64,000 bases of DNA from positions 5,704,001-5,768,000 of the forward strand of contig NC_063014.1 in the NCBI RefSeq assembly GCF_020509005.1, given 5' to 3'. Source of the stretch: Fulvia fulva (lineage: Eukaryota > Ascomycota > Dothideomycetes > Mycosphaerellales > Mycosphaerellaceae). Made by a program: the position numbers and the translations under genes. Under the pieces are notes generated by a model, which was not told the DNA's origin, did no database searches, and saw only the letters and a program-made list of their open reading frames with translations. Below are positions 55,470 to 64,000 of the stretch, one piece after another (position 1 is the first letter of the stretch; each line of letters begins with the position of its first letter).

Positions 55470-57958
55470 CTACTTCGTCTTCTCAAACATCTTCTCGACC
55501 ATCCCTCTACAAATAGGATGATAAAAGTCCTTCAATCTCTCAAAAGTACTGTCAGCCAGCTTCCGATCACACTTAATCAGCTCCTTATACAGCGGCCTCA
55601 CAAACTTCATCCTGCCAACCTCACCTAGCAGCTTGGCCGTAGGCTCATACACGCTCTGGTCGCGAGCTTGAAGCCCTACTACTAGATAGCGACTCACAAG
55701 CTCAACGTTCTTGCTGCTGGCGAAGCCGTACTCTTTGCCCATGGTATCAACGAGCTCTGGGGAAAGGGGCTTGTCGAAGGTCTGGACTTTCTCGAGGAAG
55801 ACGACGCTTTGATTTGCTGTGAAGTTCTCGATGTCCTTGCTACTGGGCTTGAAGTTTGCTTTGCCTAAGTTGAGCGCTTGCCATTGGTCTGCTAGTTGGT
55901 AGCATTGGTCGGCGAGTTCGGTATCGAAGTCGGGCTTGGGTGGGTAACCGGCTGAGTAGAACCACTTGTCCCAGTCCACGTCATTGAGCTTCTTCGCTGC
56001 ATCGTTGTCGTTGGCGAAGAAGTCCAGCAGGGTGGCTTTGAACTACAAACAAAACTATGTCAGCTATATTCGAGAAGCGCATGGTAGTATCACAGCGGTG
56101 CGTGCTGCGCGTGAAGTGAGGCGGGCGCATGTTCTTGGATGGCGTCCTCCAGTCACGTACCTCGTAGCTGTCCACGGACTTTTGCTTGAAAGCGGTGAAG
56201 TAGTGTGGAATGAACTTATCCCACTTGGCCTTCCCTACCAACTTCTCCAGGTGATAGAGGAAGACGAAACCCTTCTCGTACGGCACGCTCGAGAAAGCAT
56301 CGTCCGGATCCTTGCCCTATAAGAGAACCGAGTCAGCTATGCTCGAGCGCCGTGTGGGGGGTCTCAGAGGACGCTATCTGCAGAGAAACGCAGCGGAGTA
56401 TCGTTGCGCATCTCTCAGACCTACTGAACAGGCCTGATGCCTTGCAGAACATACCTTCAGATCCGGAATGAGTTTCGTGAACTCGTGATCTTCACCGAAC
56501 CCATCAATACTGTCGCTGAGAGCTTTCCAGCCAATGATGGCAGAGAAGTCGCGGTGCTTGTCACCTCCGTGGATTTCGGCCACGAGACGTCGCTCCAGAT
56601 ACACAGTCCAGCCTTCATTCAGCCAGAAGTGCTCCCAGCTAGCATTGCTTACGAGATTACCAGACCAGGAGTGGGCAAGTTCGTGAGCAATGACGTCCAC
56701 GTTCTGCCTATCGCCGGATATCAGAGTCGGTGTTGCGAAGGTATACACCGGATTCTCCATGCCGCCGTACGGAAAGCTAGGAGGAAGAACCAGAACGTTG
56801 TATGTAGTCCAAGCGTAGGGATACACGAGCTTCTCCGCGGTCTGCCACAGCATCAGTTCGAGTACTTGGAATTGGACCTGCCACTGGTAAGTGTGCGAGT
56901 GTACGTACCTGAATGAACGCCTCGGTATCCTTCTCAAACTCCCACTGGCTGGCCTTGAGCTCTTCCGGGCCTGTCCAGACAGTCGAACGTGGTCCAACAG
57001 AAGCCGAAGCAAGATCACCACTAGCAAGCGCGAAGAGGTAAGAAGCCATAGGAATCTCTTGGTTGTAGCTGTATAGAAGTGTGCCAGGTTTGCCATTCTC
57101 ACCAGGCTGGAAGTCCTTCACGCCAGCTGGAAGACCAGAAGCCAACACGGGAAGGGGCGACCTGATGTTGAAGGAGTATGTTGACTTCACATCCGGTGTG
57201 TCCTGGCAGGGTAGCAGGGAGCGCGCATGGATGGCTTGGCACTGAGAAAACATGTAGGGATGCTTCTTGTTGCTCGTTTGGCCTGGAGTCAACCTGAGGA
57301 ACACAGGGTATCAGCCATGTTACACAGCATCAAATGGGATGCATGTCATCGACGCTATATCACTGCGTGGGTCATCGGACATACCATTGTAGCGCTGTGC
57401 AGTCTTTGGTTGTCTGGACGCCAATCTGCAATGTGAGACGTGGCGATGCTGCTTCAAGCTGCTTCTTGTTCAGATCTATCGTCAAAGGGCTGCCATATGG
57501 CTCTACACGCTTCGCCGACAGATCCCAGTCGACCTTTTCATCACCGATGTCAACACTGACGATGTTCAGGTGGCTGAAGAATGATTAGTACCCCTGCTAA
57601 GTCGTGTTTCGAGTATTCTATACCTAGTATCAAGGACGATTTTACTCTCATCTGCTAGCTTCTCGAGCTCTAGTTGAACAGTGCCCAGTAGTCGCTTAGC
57701 ATCGAAGTCGATGGTGAAGTTGGCGGTCGTGTGCTTCGTCCGCCAAGCATTGTAGTTGGACAGGGTGTTCGGGTCCCGAGGTGCATGTATGTTGCGAGCA
57801 GCTTCCAACGCTACCGCATCGGAGGCTTTAGTCGGTCTGATGGCCATATTGGCGTGAGACGCTGCAAAGCAACGACTGAATGTGCTTGAGGCCACCCAAC
57901 GGGCAGGAACGGCGATCGAGGTCGTGAGGGCTCGGCCAAAGGAGCCAAAGACGTTCAT
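55470..57958 (-). CDS. Leukotriene A4 hydrolase/aminopeptidase (M1 family)
   Basis: A bifunctional epoxide hydrolase and zinc aminopeptidase family. Six exons (57958-57624, 57573-57385, 57293-56909, 56841-56455, 56316-56161, 56042-55470) give 674 residues. The substrate-binding GGMEN is at 329-333. The zinc site is H356-E-L-A-H360 with E379 (HExxH-x18-E). The C-terminal helical domain with [15 protein letters not shown] is complete. Introns are 50, 91, 67, 138 and 118 nt. The first ATG (57958) adds an Arg/Ser/Ala-rich N terminus of 37 residues before a second ATG (57847, [12 protein letters not shown]). That extension looks like a mitochondrial presequence, so two start sites may give two locations (inference). 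Confidence 0.9.
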
Positions 57959-58238
57959 CCAGCGACTGGGATGCTCGTAGCTGTCGGTCTTGTACACATT
58001 CGCGCCAAAGGAAAGAAGCGATTGCAGTCGGGTGACAAGCACAATGGTTGATGTTGCAGTGGAGCGGGCAGGAACGACACGTGCAGCCGAGAAGTTGGCG
58101 CGAAGTGGCGCAAGGTGCACGGATCCCTCCCGCTTCGCTTCTGTTTTGGTCTGACGCGACTTGGACTTCATACCGTCATCACTCTCGCGCCGACATCCGC
58201 CATTCACTCTCCACCCTTGCGACTGCGCATCATCCGCA
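57959..58238. promoter_or_regulatory. Bidirectional promoter region, 280 bp
   Basis: Separates divergent ATGs of the aminopeptidase (57958) and AT-hook (58239) genes. No TATA box is seen. Confidence 0.5.
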
Positions 58239-60230
58239 ATGGCTCGCCTGCGCAACGCGCCGGCCTCGGAGGCGACTGCAGCGGTACCTGCGACACGGAC
58301 GACGAGAGGCCGTCCCGCATTGAAGGAGAAGACCAACACGACGCGACCGTCGACTGCGCCGGTATACGAGGACGATGGCAACATGGACGACTTGATCAAG
58401 GACGCGAAGCCGAAGAGAGGACGTCCGAAGAAGGCACCGCAGCTGTCCGATGAGTTACTCATGACTAGTGGCTTGGGGCTCCAGGATGGCGCCGGCGCGA
58501 ATCAGGACAGCGAGGCGCCGATGACTACGGATGAACTGGCGAAGAGTGATGATGTGCCCGTCAGAGTCGCAATTGCGAAACCAAACCGACGGCCTGCGCG
58601 TCCTGGTAGGAAGGTGTTGCACAACGAGCAGCAAAACAAAGTCCTGGAAGGATTGAAACAGCGAATGGAAGCGACAGCCAAGGATCAGCGCGCAAAGCCA
58701 GCACCAAAAGCGCCATTGGAGACTGCGGAGGTAGACTCAGATACCATTGTGGTCGCGCAAAGGTCGTCAGTCAAGGCCACTGAGCCTCCTGTCGAGAGGT
58801 CCGACTTCTCACTGTCGCCTTCCCCACCTCCACCCGGCAAGCTCAGCACAGCCAGACGCCCTTCTGTCGTACAGCCCGGATCCGCACTGAGGTTGCAGAA
58901 CACACCAGCTGTCGAAGCGAGCATGTTGGCCTTGAAGAACTTCAAGCGAAGGCCGAGGCAGCTGAGTATGCTGCAGATGGTCCAGCAACGGACGGCCAGC
59001 GCACGTCCATCGCTCGCGAACACTGCTGCCGCCGACCCTGCTGTGCAAGACACGAGTGTGTTTGACCTTGATGTCAGTGACGAGGAGGACGACTTTGCGC
59101 CTGAAGCCGAAGGCACGCCACTGAAGGTTACAAAAGCGCAGCGAAAATCATCTGCGAAGAAGACTGCCGCTGTTGACGATGAGTTCAAGTCAAAATCCAG
59201 CACCAAGAAGCGGAAGTCTACTGATGTTGATTCTTCCATGGTCTCTTTGAGCTCCTCGCGATCAAAACGACGCAAGTCGACTCGCGATGAGGATGAGGTC
59301 GAAGAATCTCTGCCAGCCGCGCATGAGTTTGCCGCGTTGCCAACATCTTCGGCACGAGCTGCGACTCCACTCCCAGCAGAGACATCTGACATCCAGGTCG
59401 TCAACTCACCATCGACCTCCACCCCACCAACGGAGCCTTCATCGACCCGCCATCACAGTCCAGACAAAGAGGACGACTTCGCCGTTCCTTCGACAGAACT
59501 ACAAGAGCCCTTGGTGCGGTCATCTCCAACACCAGAACTGGAAGATGAAGCGGATGGTGCTATACCCAATGGAACGATGGCCGAACCTCTCAGCAGTAGT
59601 CCAGTACATCGAGCTTCCAAGATCATGGATAGCTTTGACGCGCCACCAATGACACAGATATCGCCGCCCGCTAAACCTCAACGCAAGAAGAAAGTCAAGC
59701 CTCTAACGACATCTGCCTTGCAGTCATTGTTGCCAAAGAAGCGAGCTCCAATGAGAGCTCATCGCAAGAAGACAGAGTATGACCTCGAGTCCGACTCTGA
59801 CGAGGAAGGCAGTCAACTTGATGCGAGCCACCTGGAAGACGATGAAGACGAGCTTGGAGGCGCTCTGAGGCGGAAGAAAGCCACACCGCTCAAAAATGCG
59901 AAGAGAGGACGGCAAGGCAAAGGCACCACGGCACGAGCATCTTCCAAGGCTCCGGCGCGAAAAGCTCCTGCCGCATCAAAGTCGAAGAAAGCATCCAGGA
60001 CTTATGGTAGAGCAGCGACCTCAGATAAGGAGAACGACGGATACGACTCGGCCGAAGAGGAAGAGGAAGAGTCGACTTTGCCCGAAGTCTCAATTTCGAT
60101 GGAAGATGCTTCGCTCAGTAAAGAGCTCGAAGATGCCAAGAAGAAGTTCGCAGAGGTCGATGATTTCGACATGGAATTTGAGAGCATGAGCCATGAAGAT
60201 CATCGCAGCTCCAGTCAAGGATGGAGATGA
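58239..60230 (+). CDS. AT-hook nuclear protein, unknown function
   Basis: Intronless, 663 residues, and highly charged and disordered. Two AT-hook cores occur early (TTRGRPALKE and KPKRGRPKKAP), expected to bind the minor groove of AT-rich DNA. Two short conserved-looking motifs stand out: FKRRPRQLSMLQMVQQ (about residue 230) and PLTTSALQSLLPKKR (about residue 490). Between them are acidic patches (VSDEEDDFAPEAEG) and many Ser/Lys-rich stretches with nuclear-signal character (KKRKS, SKRRKS). A C-terminal coiled coil follows (LSKELEDAKKKFAEVDDFDMEF). This suggests a chromatin or kinetochore-associated protein, but I cannot name the family. Confidence 0.7.
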   Translation: MARLRNAPASEATAAVPATRTTRGRPALKEKTNTTRPSTAPVYEDDGNMDDLIKDAKPKRGRPKKAPQLSDELLMTSGLGLQDGAGANQDSEAPMTTDELAKSDDVPVRVAIAKPNRRPARPGRKVLHNEQQNKVLEGLKQRMEATAKDQRAKPAPKAPLETAEVDSDTIVVAQRSSVKATEPPVERSDFSLSPSPPPPGKLSTARRPSVVQPGSALRLQNTPAVEASMLALKNFKRRPRQLSMLQMVQQRTASARPSLANTAAADPAVQDTSVFDLDVSDEEDDFAPEAEGTPLKVTKAQRKSSAKKTAAVDDEFKSKSSTKKRKSTDVDSSMVSLSSSRSKRRKSTRDEDEVEESLPAAHEFAALPTSSARAATPLPAETSDIQVVNSPSTSTPPTEPSSTRHHSPDKEDDFAVPSTELQEPLVRSSPTPELEDEADGAIPNGTMAEPLSSSPVHRASKIMDSFDAPPMTQISPPAKPQRKKKVKPLTTSALQSLLPKKRAPMRAHRKKTEYDLESDSDEEGSQLDASHLEDDEDELGGALRRKKATPLKNAKRGRQGKGTTARASSKAPARKAPAASKSKKASRTYGRAATSDKENDGYDSAEEEEEESTLPEVSISMEDASLSKELEDAKKKFAEVDDFDMEFESMSHEDHRSSSQGWR

Positions 60231-60307
60231 AGAGGGGGTGCGCTGGTGCGCTGGTGTGATGATGATGAAGAAGCTTGGAATGTGCATGATGGCAGATAAC
60301 CATGCCG

Positions 60308-62575
60308 TCAAGATCTGTATTTCTCGCAACTATTGCTCTGGTTCATCCCAGATCCAAACCCACCCTGAGATGCATCGTTGCGTAAAGTCGCTCCGAACGC
60401 ACTGTTCCGTGAGGATCCAAAGCCACCGTGGCTGGCATTGTTGCTCTGAGAATTATTATCTGCTCCAAACAGACCTCCACTGTTGCTTTGAGAATTATTA
60501 TTTGCTCCAAACAGACCTCCACTGTTGCTCTGAGTGTTACCGCTTCCGAATAGAGAGTCTTGACCGTTGTTTGGGGCTGACGTTTTCTCGAACAGCCCTG
60601 CGGATTGAGTCGGTCCGGGCTTGGTAGTCCCAGCGTTACTGCCGAAGAGACCAGAGCTTCCAGGAGCGCTGGGATGTGGTTGGGCAGGGGTGCTGCTTCG
60701 TGCGAACAGTCCTCCTTTGTTGTGGTTTGCTGGGGTTGCTCCAAAGCCACTGTATGGAGGAGGTTGATCAGAAGACTCTCGTGAGCGGGTCGGGAGGGTG
60801 GTGCTGTGGTAGTGTGACGACGGTTCGTCGCTGTTGGCTGGTTGTGGTTCTGTAGGAAGGTCAATGTGGTGACCTATTGTTATGGGTTTCTGCAATGGGC
60901 ACCTACCTTGTCCGATGTACGCATATTTGTAAAAGACCTTCGCCGTGTCCTTAAGAACATCAGTCTCCCTCTGGAGTCTGTCGCGTCGTTCCGCAGCGTC
61001 GGCCGGCTCTGCAGCTAGCAGTGAAATCTGCTGATCGTCCATGTCGTAGATCGCATCTCCAGGAATGACGCTAGGCAAATCGTGCAGTAGGCAAGCCTCG
61101 ATGCCAAGCATGGCGACATTGTCCACTAGAGTGTCCAGTGCAACCTGTAAGGAGGTCAGTACAGATAAATCAATATCACTCATCTTGACATACTTGGTAG
61201 TAAGCTTCAGCACGATCGACAGCTTCGGCGGCCAATAGCAGATCTTCACTGAGATCTTGTCTCTGAGCCTTTATAGCCCACTGCACTTCGTATGGTGCAG
61301 CGGCTGGATGGGGGCCCCCAAAATCTGATCTCGGACGTTGTATGCGCCTGAGGGTAGCCTCGTAGGCTCGACTGTATGTCGTAGCGTGCGAGCTCTGGTA
61401 CATTCTCAGAAGCTCTTGCAGCTCTGAATCTAGTTGACTGATGCGTGCATCAGCCTTGCCTTTGCCGATACCCATCAACTTGGCTACCTTTTCAAGATAC
61501 GGCACGGAAAAGGCTCGCTCTGATGATGCGTTACCGCTGGGCGAGGAATTGGAGGGTGGCTCGGGTGCACGGCTGCTTTAGGTCAGCAAAATGCTGTAAG
61601 CTATGGGCTGAGGACAGACTTCTGCTCGTGGTCACGATGCCGCCCTTTCTTCTGCATCTGTAATGCGAATCCCTCTAAAGTCTGGGTGATAGTACTTCTC
61701 AGTCTGTTCTCTTCAACCGCAAAGAAGTCGGAGAAGTGTCTGTGAAGATACTCTCCTTCTAGACCAGCTTCGACCAATCGTGCGAGTCGTCTCATGGTGC
61801 TGCCCAAATATCGGCGTTGATCCTTGGCAGACGAGCGCAACGGACCTAGTCGGCGTAGCGATGATTCCTTCTGGAGAATCTTGCTTTCGATCTTTGCAAC
61901 AAGAGATGGCAGATTAGTGAGTATAGCATCCATAACACAAGTCGGGAGATTTGCTCTCGACGCCACCGCTCCCACTTGATCTTCAGGCAGACTATCCCCT
62001 GGAGGGTGAGCAAATAATGAGCCGGCCGGTCGCTCATGGTGCTGCGACCCTTCGGCGGCTTGTGTGGGCTTCCGACTCCGCAGTACATATCAACCAAGAC
62101 CTGGGACGAGGTTCTCCTCCTGCAATGTCTCCCAGCATTGTTGTAGTTTGGAGTTAGGGAGTACCTCTGCTTCGGTCATAACGCCAAGCGTTCTGGCCTC
62201 GATTTCGGGAGCGTTCGACACCAGATTGAAGATTTCATCGTCTTCTGGTTCTGACGCAGCTGACAGAACTACGAGAACGATGGCTCGAGGGTCATTGAGG
62301 CGCCGCAAGACTTCTTTCGATGGCTTGTTCTTGTCTTCAGCTGCCCGATCTGTGGTCGTGACTTTGCTGACTGAGAACGGCAAATCGCCAAGCACATCGA
62401 GGACATTGAGATCGTAGCTACTGTCCTCAGCCTGGCGTTGATAGACCAAGATGTGCGGGAAACCGAGCTCATCATCGGTCCCGTCAGCATGTAGCTTGCT
62501 AATGACATCGAGAAGCTCAGCACGTTCTGAGGGTCTCAATTGATGAGAAGCAGAATTGCTTGGAATGTTGCCCAT
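60308..62575 (-). pseudogene. Broken dynamin-like gene with GLFG-repeat tail
   Basis: Dynamin-family organisation is recognisable. It runs from an N-terminal ERAELLDVISKLHADG and a GTPase remnant (PRAIVLVVLSAASEPEDD, RTLGVMTEAEVLP) to stalk helices (LPSLVAKIESKI, DQRRYLGS). It ends in a GED-like end (AEAYYQ/VALDTLVDNVAMLGIEACLL). The P-loop region reads ILVYQRQAEDSSYDL where GDQSSGKSS is normal, and about 100 residues with G2/G3 are missing. An in-frame TGA (62092-62090) sits after LVPGLG; the frame continues unbroken beyond it. A junction near 61600 could not be spliced in frame. Introns 61193-61145 and 60906-60850 are good. The last exon encodes repeated LFG/FG motifs (GLFG at least three times) ending at 60308. 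Confidence 0.68.
60441..60534. repeat. 42-bp coding tandem repeat (GLFG units)
   Basis: Two near-identical 42-bp units (60441-60482 and 60483-60524) plus ten bases of a third differ by two transitions. On the minus strand each encodes a 14-residue NNNSQSNSGGLFGA-type unit of the dynamin-like tail. Confidence 0.85.
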
Positions 62576-63647
62576 GGCTTGATGTGTCCTCAACGATGCT
62601 TGCGCTTAGGATTTATGACGGCTTTGAGCCTCTCGTTTCTGATGCTGTGTCTATGCCACTCGGTCAGGAGATTGGAGGCGGCATTGAAGTGGTTGCGACA
62701 TCGAGCAACGATGAAGTCACAACTGGTTGGAGTACAGTGGACTTCTGCAAGAGTATGCATAGAACTAATCGATATGATCCTGGCAGCTGCATCGACATTG
62801 TGTGGACAGTCCAGCCCAAAGGTGATCCACCTGGACCACCATGAGAGCTTGCCTACGCTGGGGTGCTGTTGTCAACAACGAAGCTGTGATAGTGACCATG
62901 GTGAGAGTACTGCTGTCTTTCTGGTGAAGAGACGGTCTTAGGCATGAGTCTGAGACGTGGATGTGTTCATCAAGAAGAGAAAGTGCTGTCGTGGGTCCGT
63001 GCGTGCAGCGTCAACGGCTTAGCGACTCGACACCGAGATCCTTCTTCGCAGTAGGAGGTAGTCTTGCCCTTTTTGTCATGGCATAGCATCCCCATCATGC
63101 ACATCCATGGCAGACTGCAAACCAGCGTCGTGACCCGAGCGAGCGCACGATTTGCTGGCGCCAGAAGCCTTGCAGCGACTCAGACGATACGAAAAGCCAG
63201 CGCGAGAAGCACTCTCTGATCGGCTGGCGAAGGCACACACGATATCCGATATCAGGGGACTGCCAGAGCACCGGATCATGGCAGGGAAAGAGCTGTCTGG
63301 CGTAGAGCAATATGAAAGAGTGCGTCTTCGGGTCTTGGGCGTACAACATAGAGCCAGCCGTGCGTGCGGCCGTAGCTGTGAAGGATCAGGCGGTCTCGTA
63401 GAGATATACGTGCGTGGTACATGAGAGATCGCGAAGGACGTCTTTCTCGACGCAGAAGACATGCATGTTGGTGCTTATCCTCGAAACCGTCAAGGAGCCC
63501 TATGCCCATGAACGCCTTTCGCCCGAAGTTTGCGCGGGGTCTATTATAATGCAAAGGGAGGTCCAGTAAGTGACGTATGGCATGATCTTTAGCAGAGACG
63601 TCTGTACGGCGAGATAAGAATACTCTTTTTTCATAGATCTTGAAAAG
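62576..63647. other. 1.07-kb intergenic region
   Basis: Between divergent genes. The plus ORF at 62599-62844 is the only candidate and shows no domain. No repeats. Confidence 0.35.
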
Positions 63648-64000
63648 ATGAATGCTGCTGAGTTCTCGAATGGCACTCACGTCAACGGCAATCCCAACGC
63701 CAAGCCAGACATTGTGATCGTGAGTCGAAGACAGCTCGGATAGAACCACTCTATTGACCCGTCATGCATAGATCGGTGGCTCCCTTGGTGGTCTATTTGC
63801 TGGCGTCGCTCTGAAGAGTCATGGCTACAACACGACTATCGTGCGTGTTACCCTCGAATCACGATATTGTCTTTCGTTGACATGCCATAGCTCGAACGAA
63901 CACCAACTTTCCTCCTCGAGAATCAAGGAGCTGGCATCGTAGCTGGCCGCGATGCTATCGACTCCTTCAAGAAGTATCAAGCTACAAGCGCATATACCTG
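63648..64000 (+). CDS. FAD-dependent monooxygenase, 5' part (runs off the window)
   Basis: Exon 1 (63648-63719) encodes MNAAEFSNGTHVNG to PDIVI. A 52-nt intron (GTGAGT ... CATAG) leads to IGGSLGGLFAGVALKSHGY, the FAD-binding GxGxxG-type fold in the variant GGSLGG. A 50-nt intron (63841-63890, GTGCGT ... CATAG) leads to LERTPTFLLENQGAGI, the usual strand and turn after it. This order matches 2,6-dihydroxypyridine hydroxylase or zeaxanthin-epoxidase-like monooxygenases. All phases are 0. The catalytic DG and GD motifs would lie beyond the window. Confidence 0.78.

Noticed and set aside
58685..59422. 245-residue minus ORF opposite the AT-hook gene
   Set aside because: Ser/Asp-rich complement of a Lys/Ser-rich coding region; no independent support.
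63076..63749. Minus ORFs upstream of the terminal FAD monooxygenase
   Set aside because: No family features, and they overlap the promoter and first exon of the better-supported plus gene.

Overview
The window is nuclear DNA of a filamentous ascomycete. Genes carry short introns (mostly 44-140 nt, with GTAAGT/GTATGT-type donors and YAG acceptors). The gene set is fungal: Atg14, an Ndt80/VIB-1-type regulator, Bbc1, a Zn2Cys6 factor, Mrp51, a 2EXR/F-box-like protein and a small cysteine-rich secreted protein. The style of the proteins suggests Dothideomycetes, perhaps Mycosphaerellales; that placement is inference. There are no rRNA genes, recognisable tRNAs, CRISPR arrays or intact transposons.

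Layout. 0.7-12 kb: an unknown disordered protein, atg14, a C2H2 protein, a frameshifted unknown gene, the SRP receptor beta subunit, a short-chain dehydrogenase and a VIB-1/XprG-like Ndt80 factor. 12-18.7 kb: a gene-free stretch upstream of that factor. 18.7-27.3 kb: bbc1, rtr1, a SET-domain protein, a secreted protein and a cis-CaaD-like tautomerase. 26.8-30.7 kb: tautomerase, FAD monooxygenase and a decayed short-chain dehydrogenase in the same orientation, resembling a small catabolic cluster. 31-36 kb: a 2EXR-like gene, a penta-EF-hand gene and dynamitin. 36-43.5 kb: sparse accessory DNA with a cysteine-rich secreted protein, a small ORF, a truncated alcohol-dehydrogenase-like pseudogene and a Zn2Cys6 regulator. 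43.5-47.5 kb: mrp51, an aminopeptidase P and acyl-CoA-binding protein. 48.5-54.5 kb: accessory DNA with a damaged patatin phospholipase and a damaged CorA-like gene. 55-62.6 kb: a small unknown gene, leukotriene A4 hydrolase-type aminopeptidase, an AT-hook protein and a broken dynamin-like gene with a GLFG-repeat tail. 63.6 kb to the end: the 5' part of another FAD monooxygenase.

The main theme is alternation between conserved housekeeping genes, which are intact, and accessory islands in which five or six genes are visibly decaying: in-frame stops, frameshifts, a mutated splice donor, lost catalytic motifs. The most unusual items are the dynamin-like protein with nucleoporin-style GLFG repeats and a secreted peptide built from two copies of a four-cysteine module.
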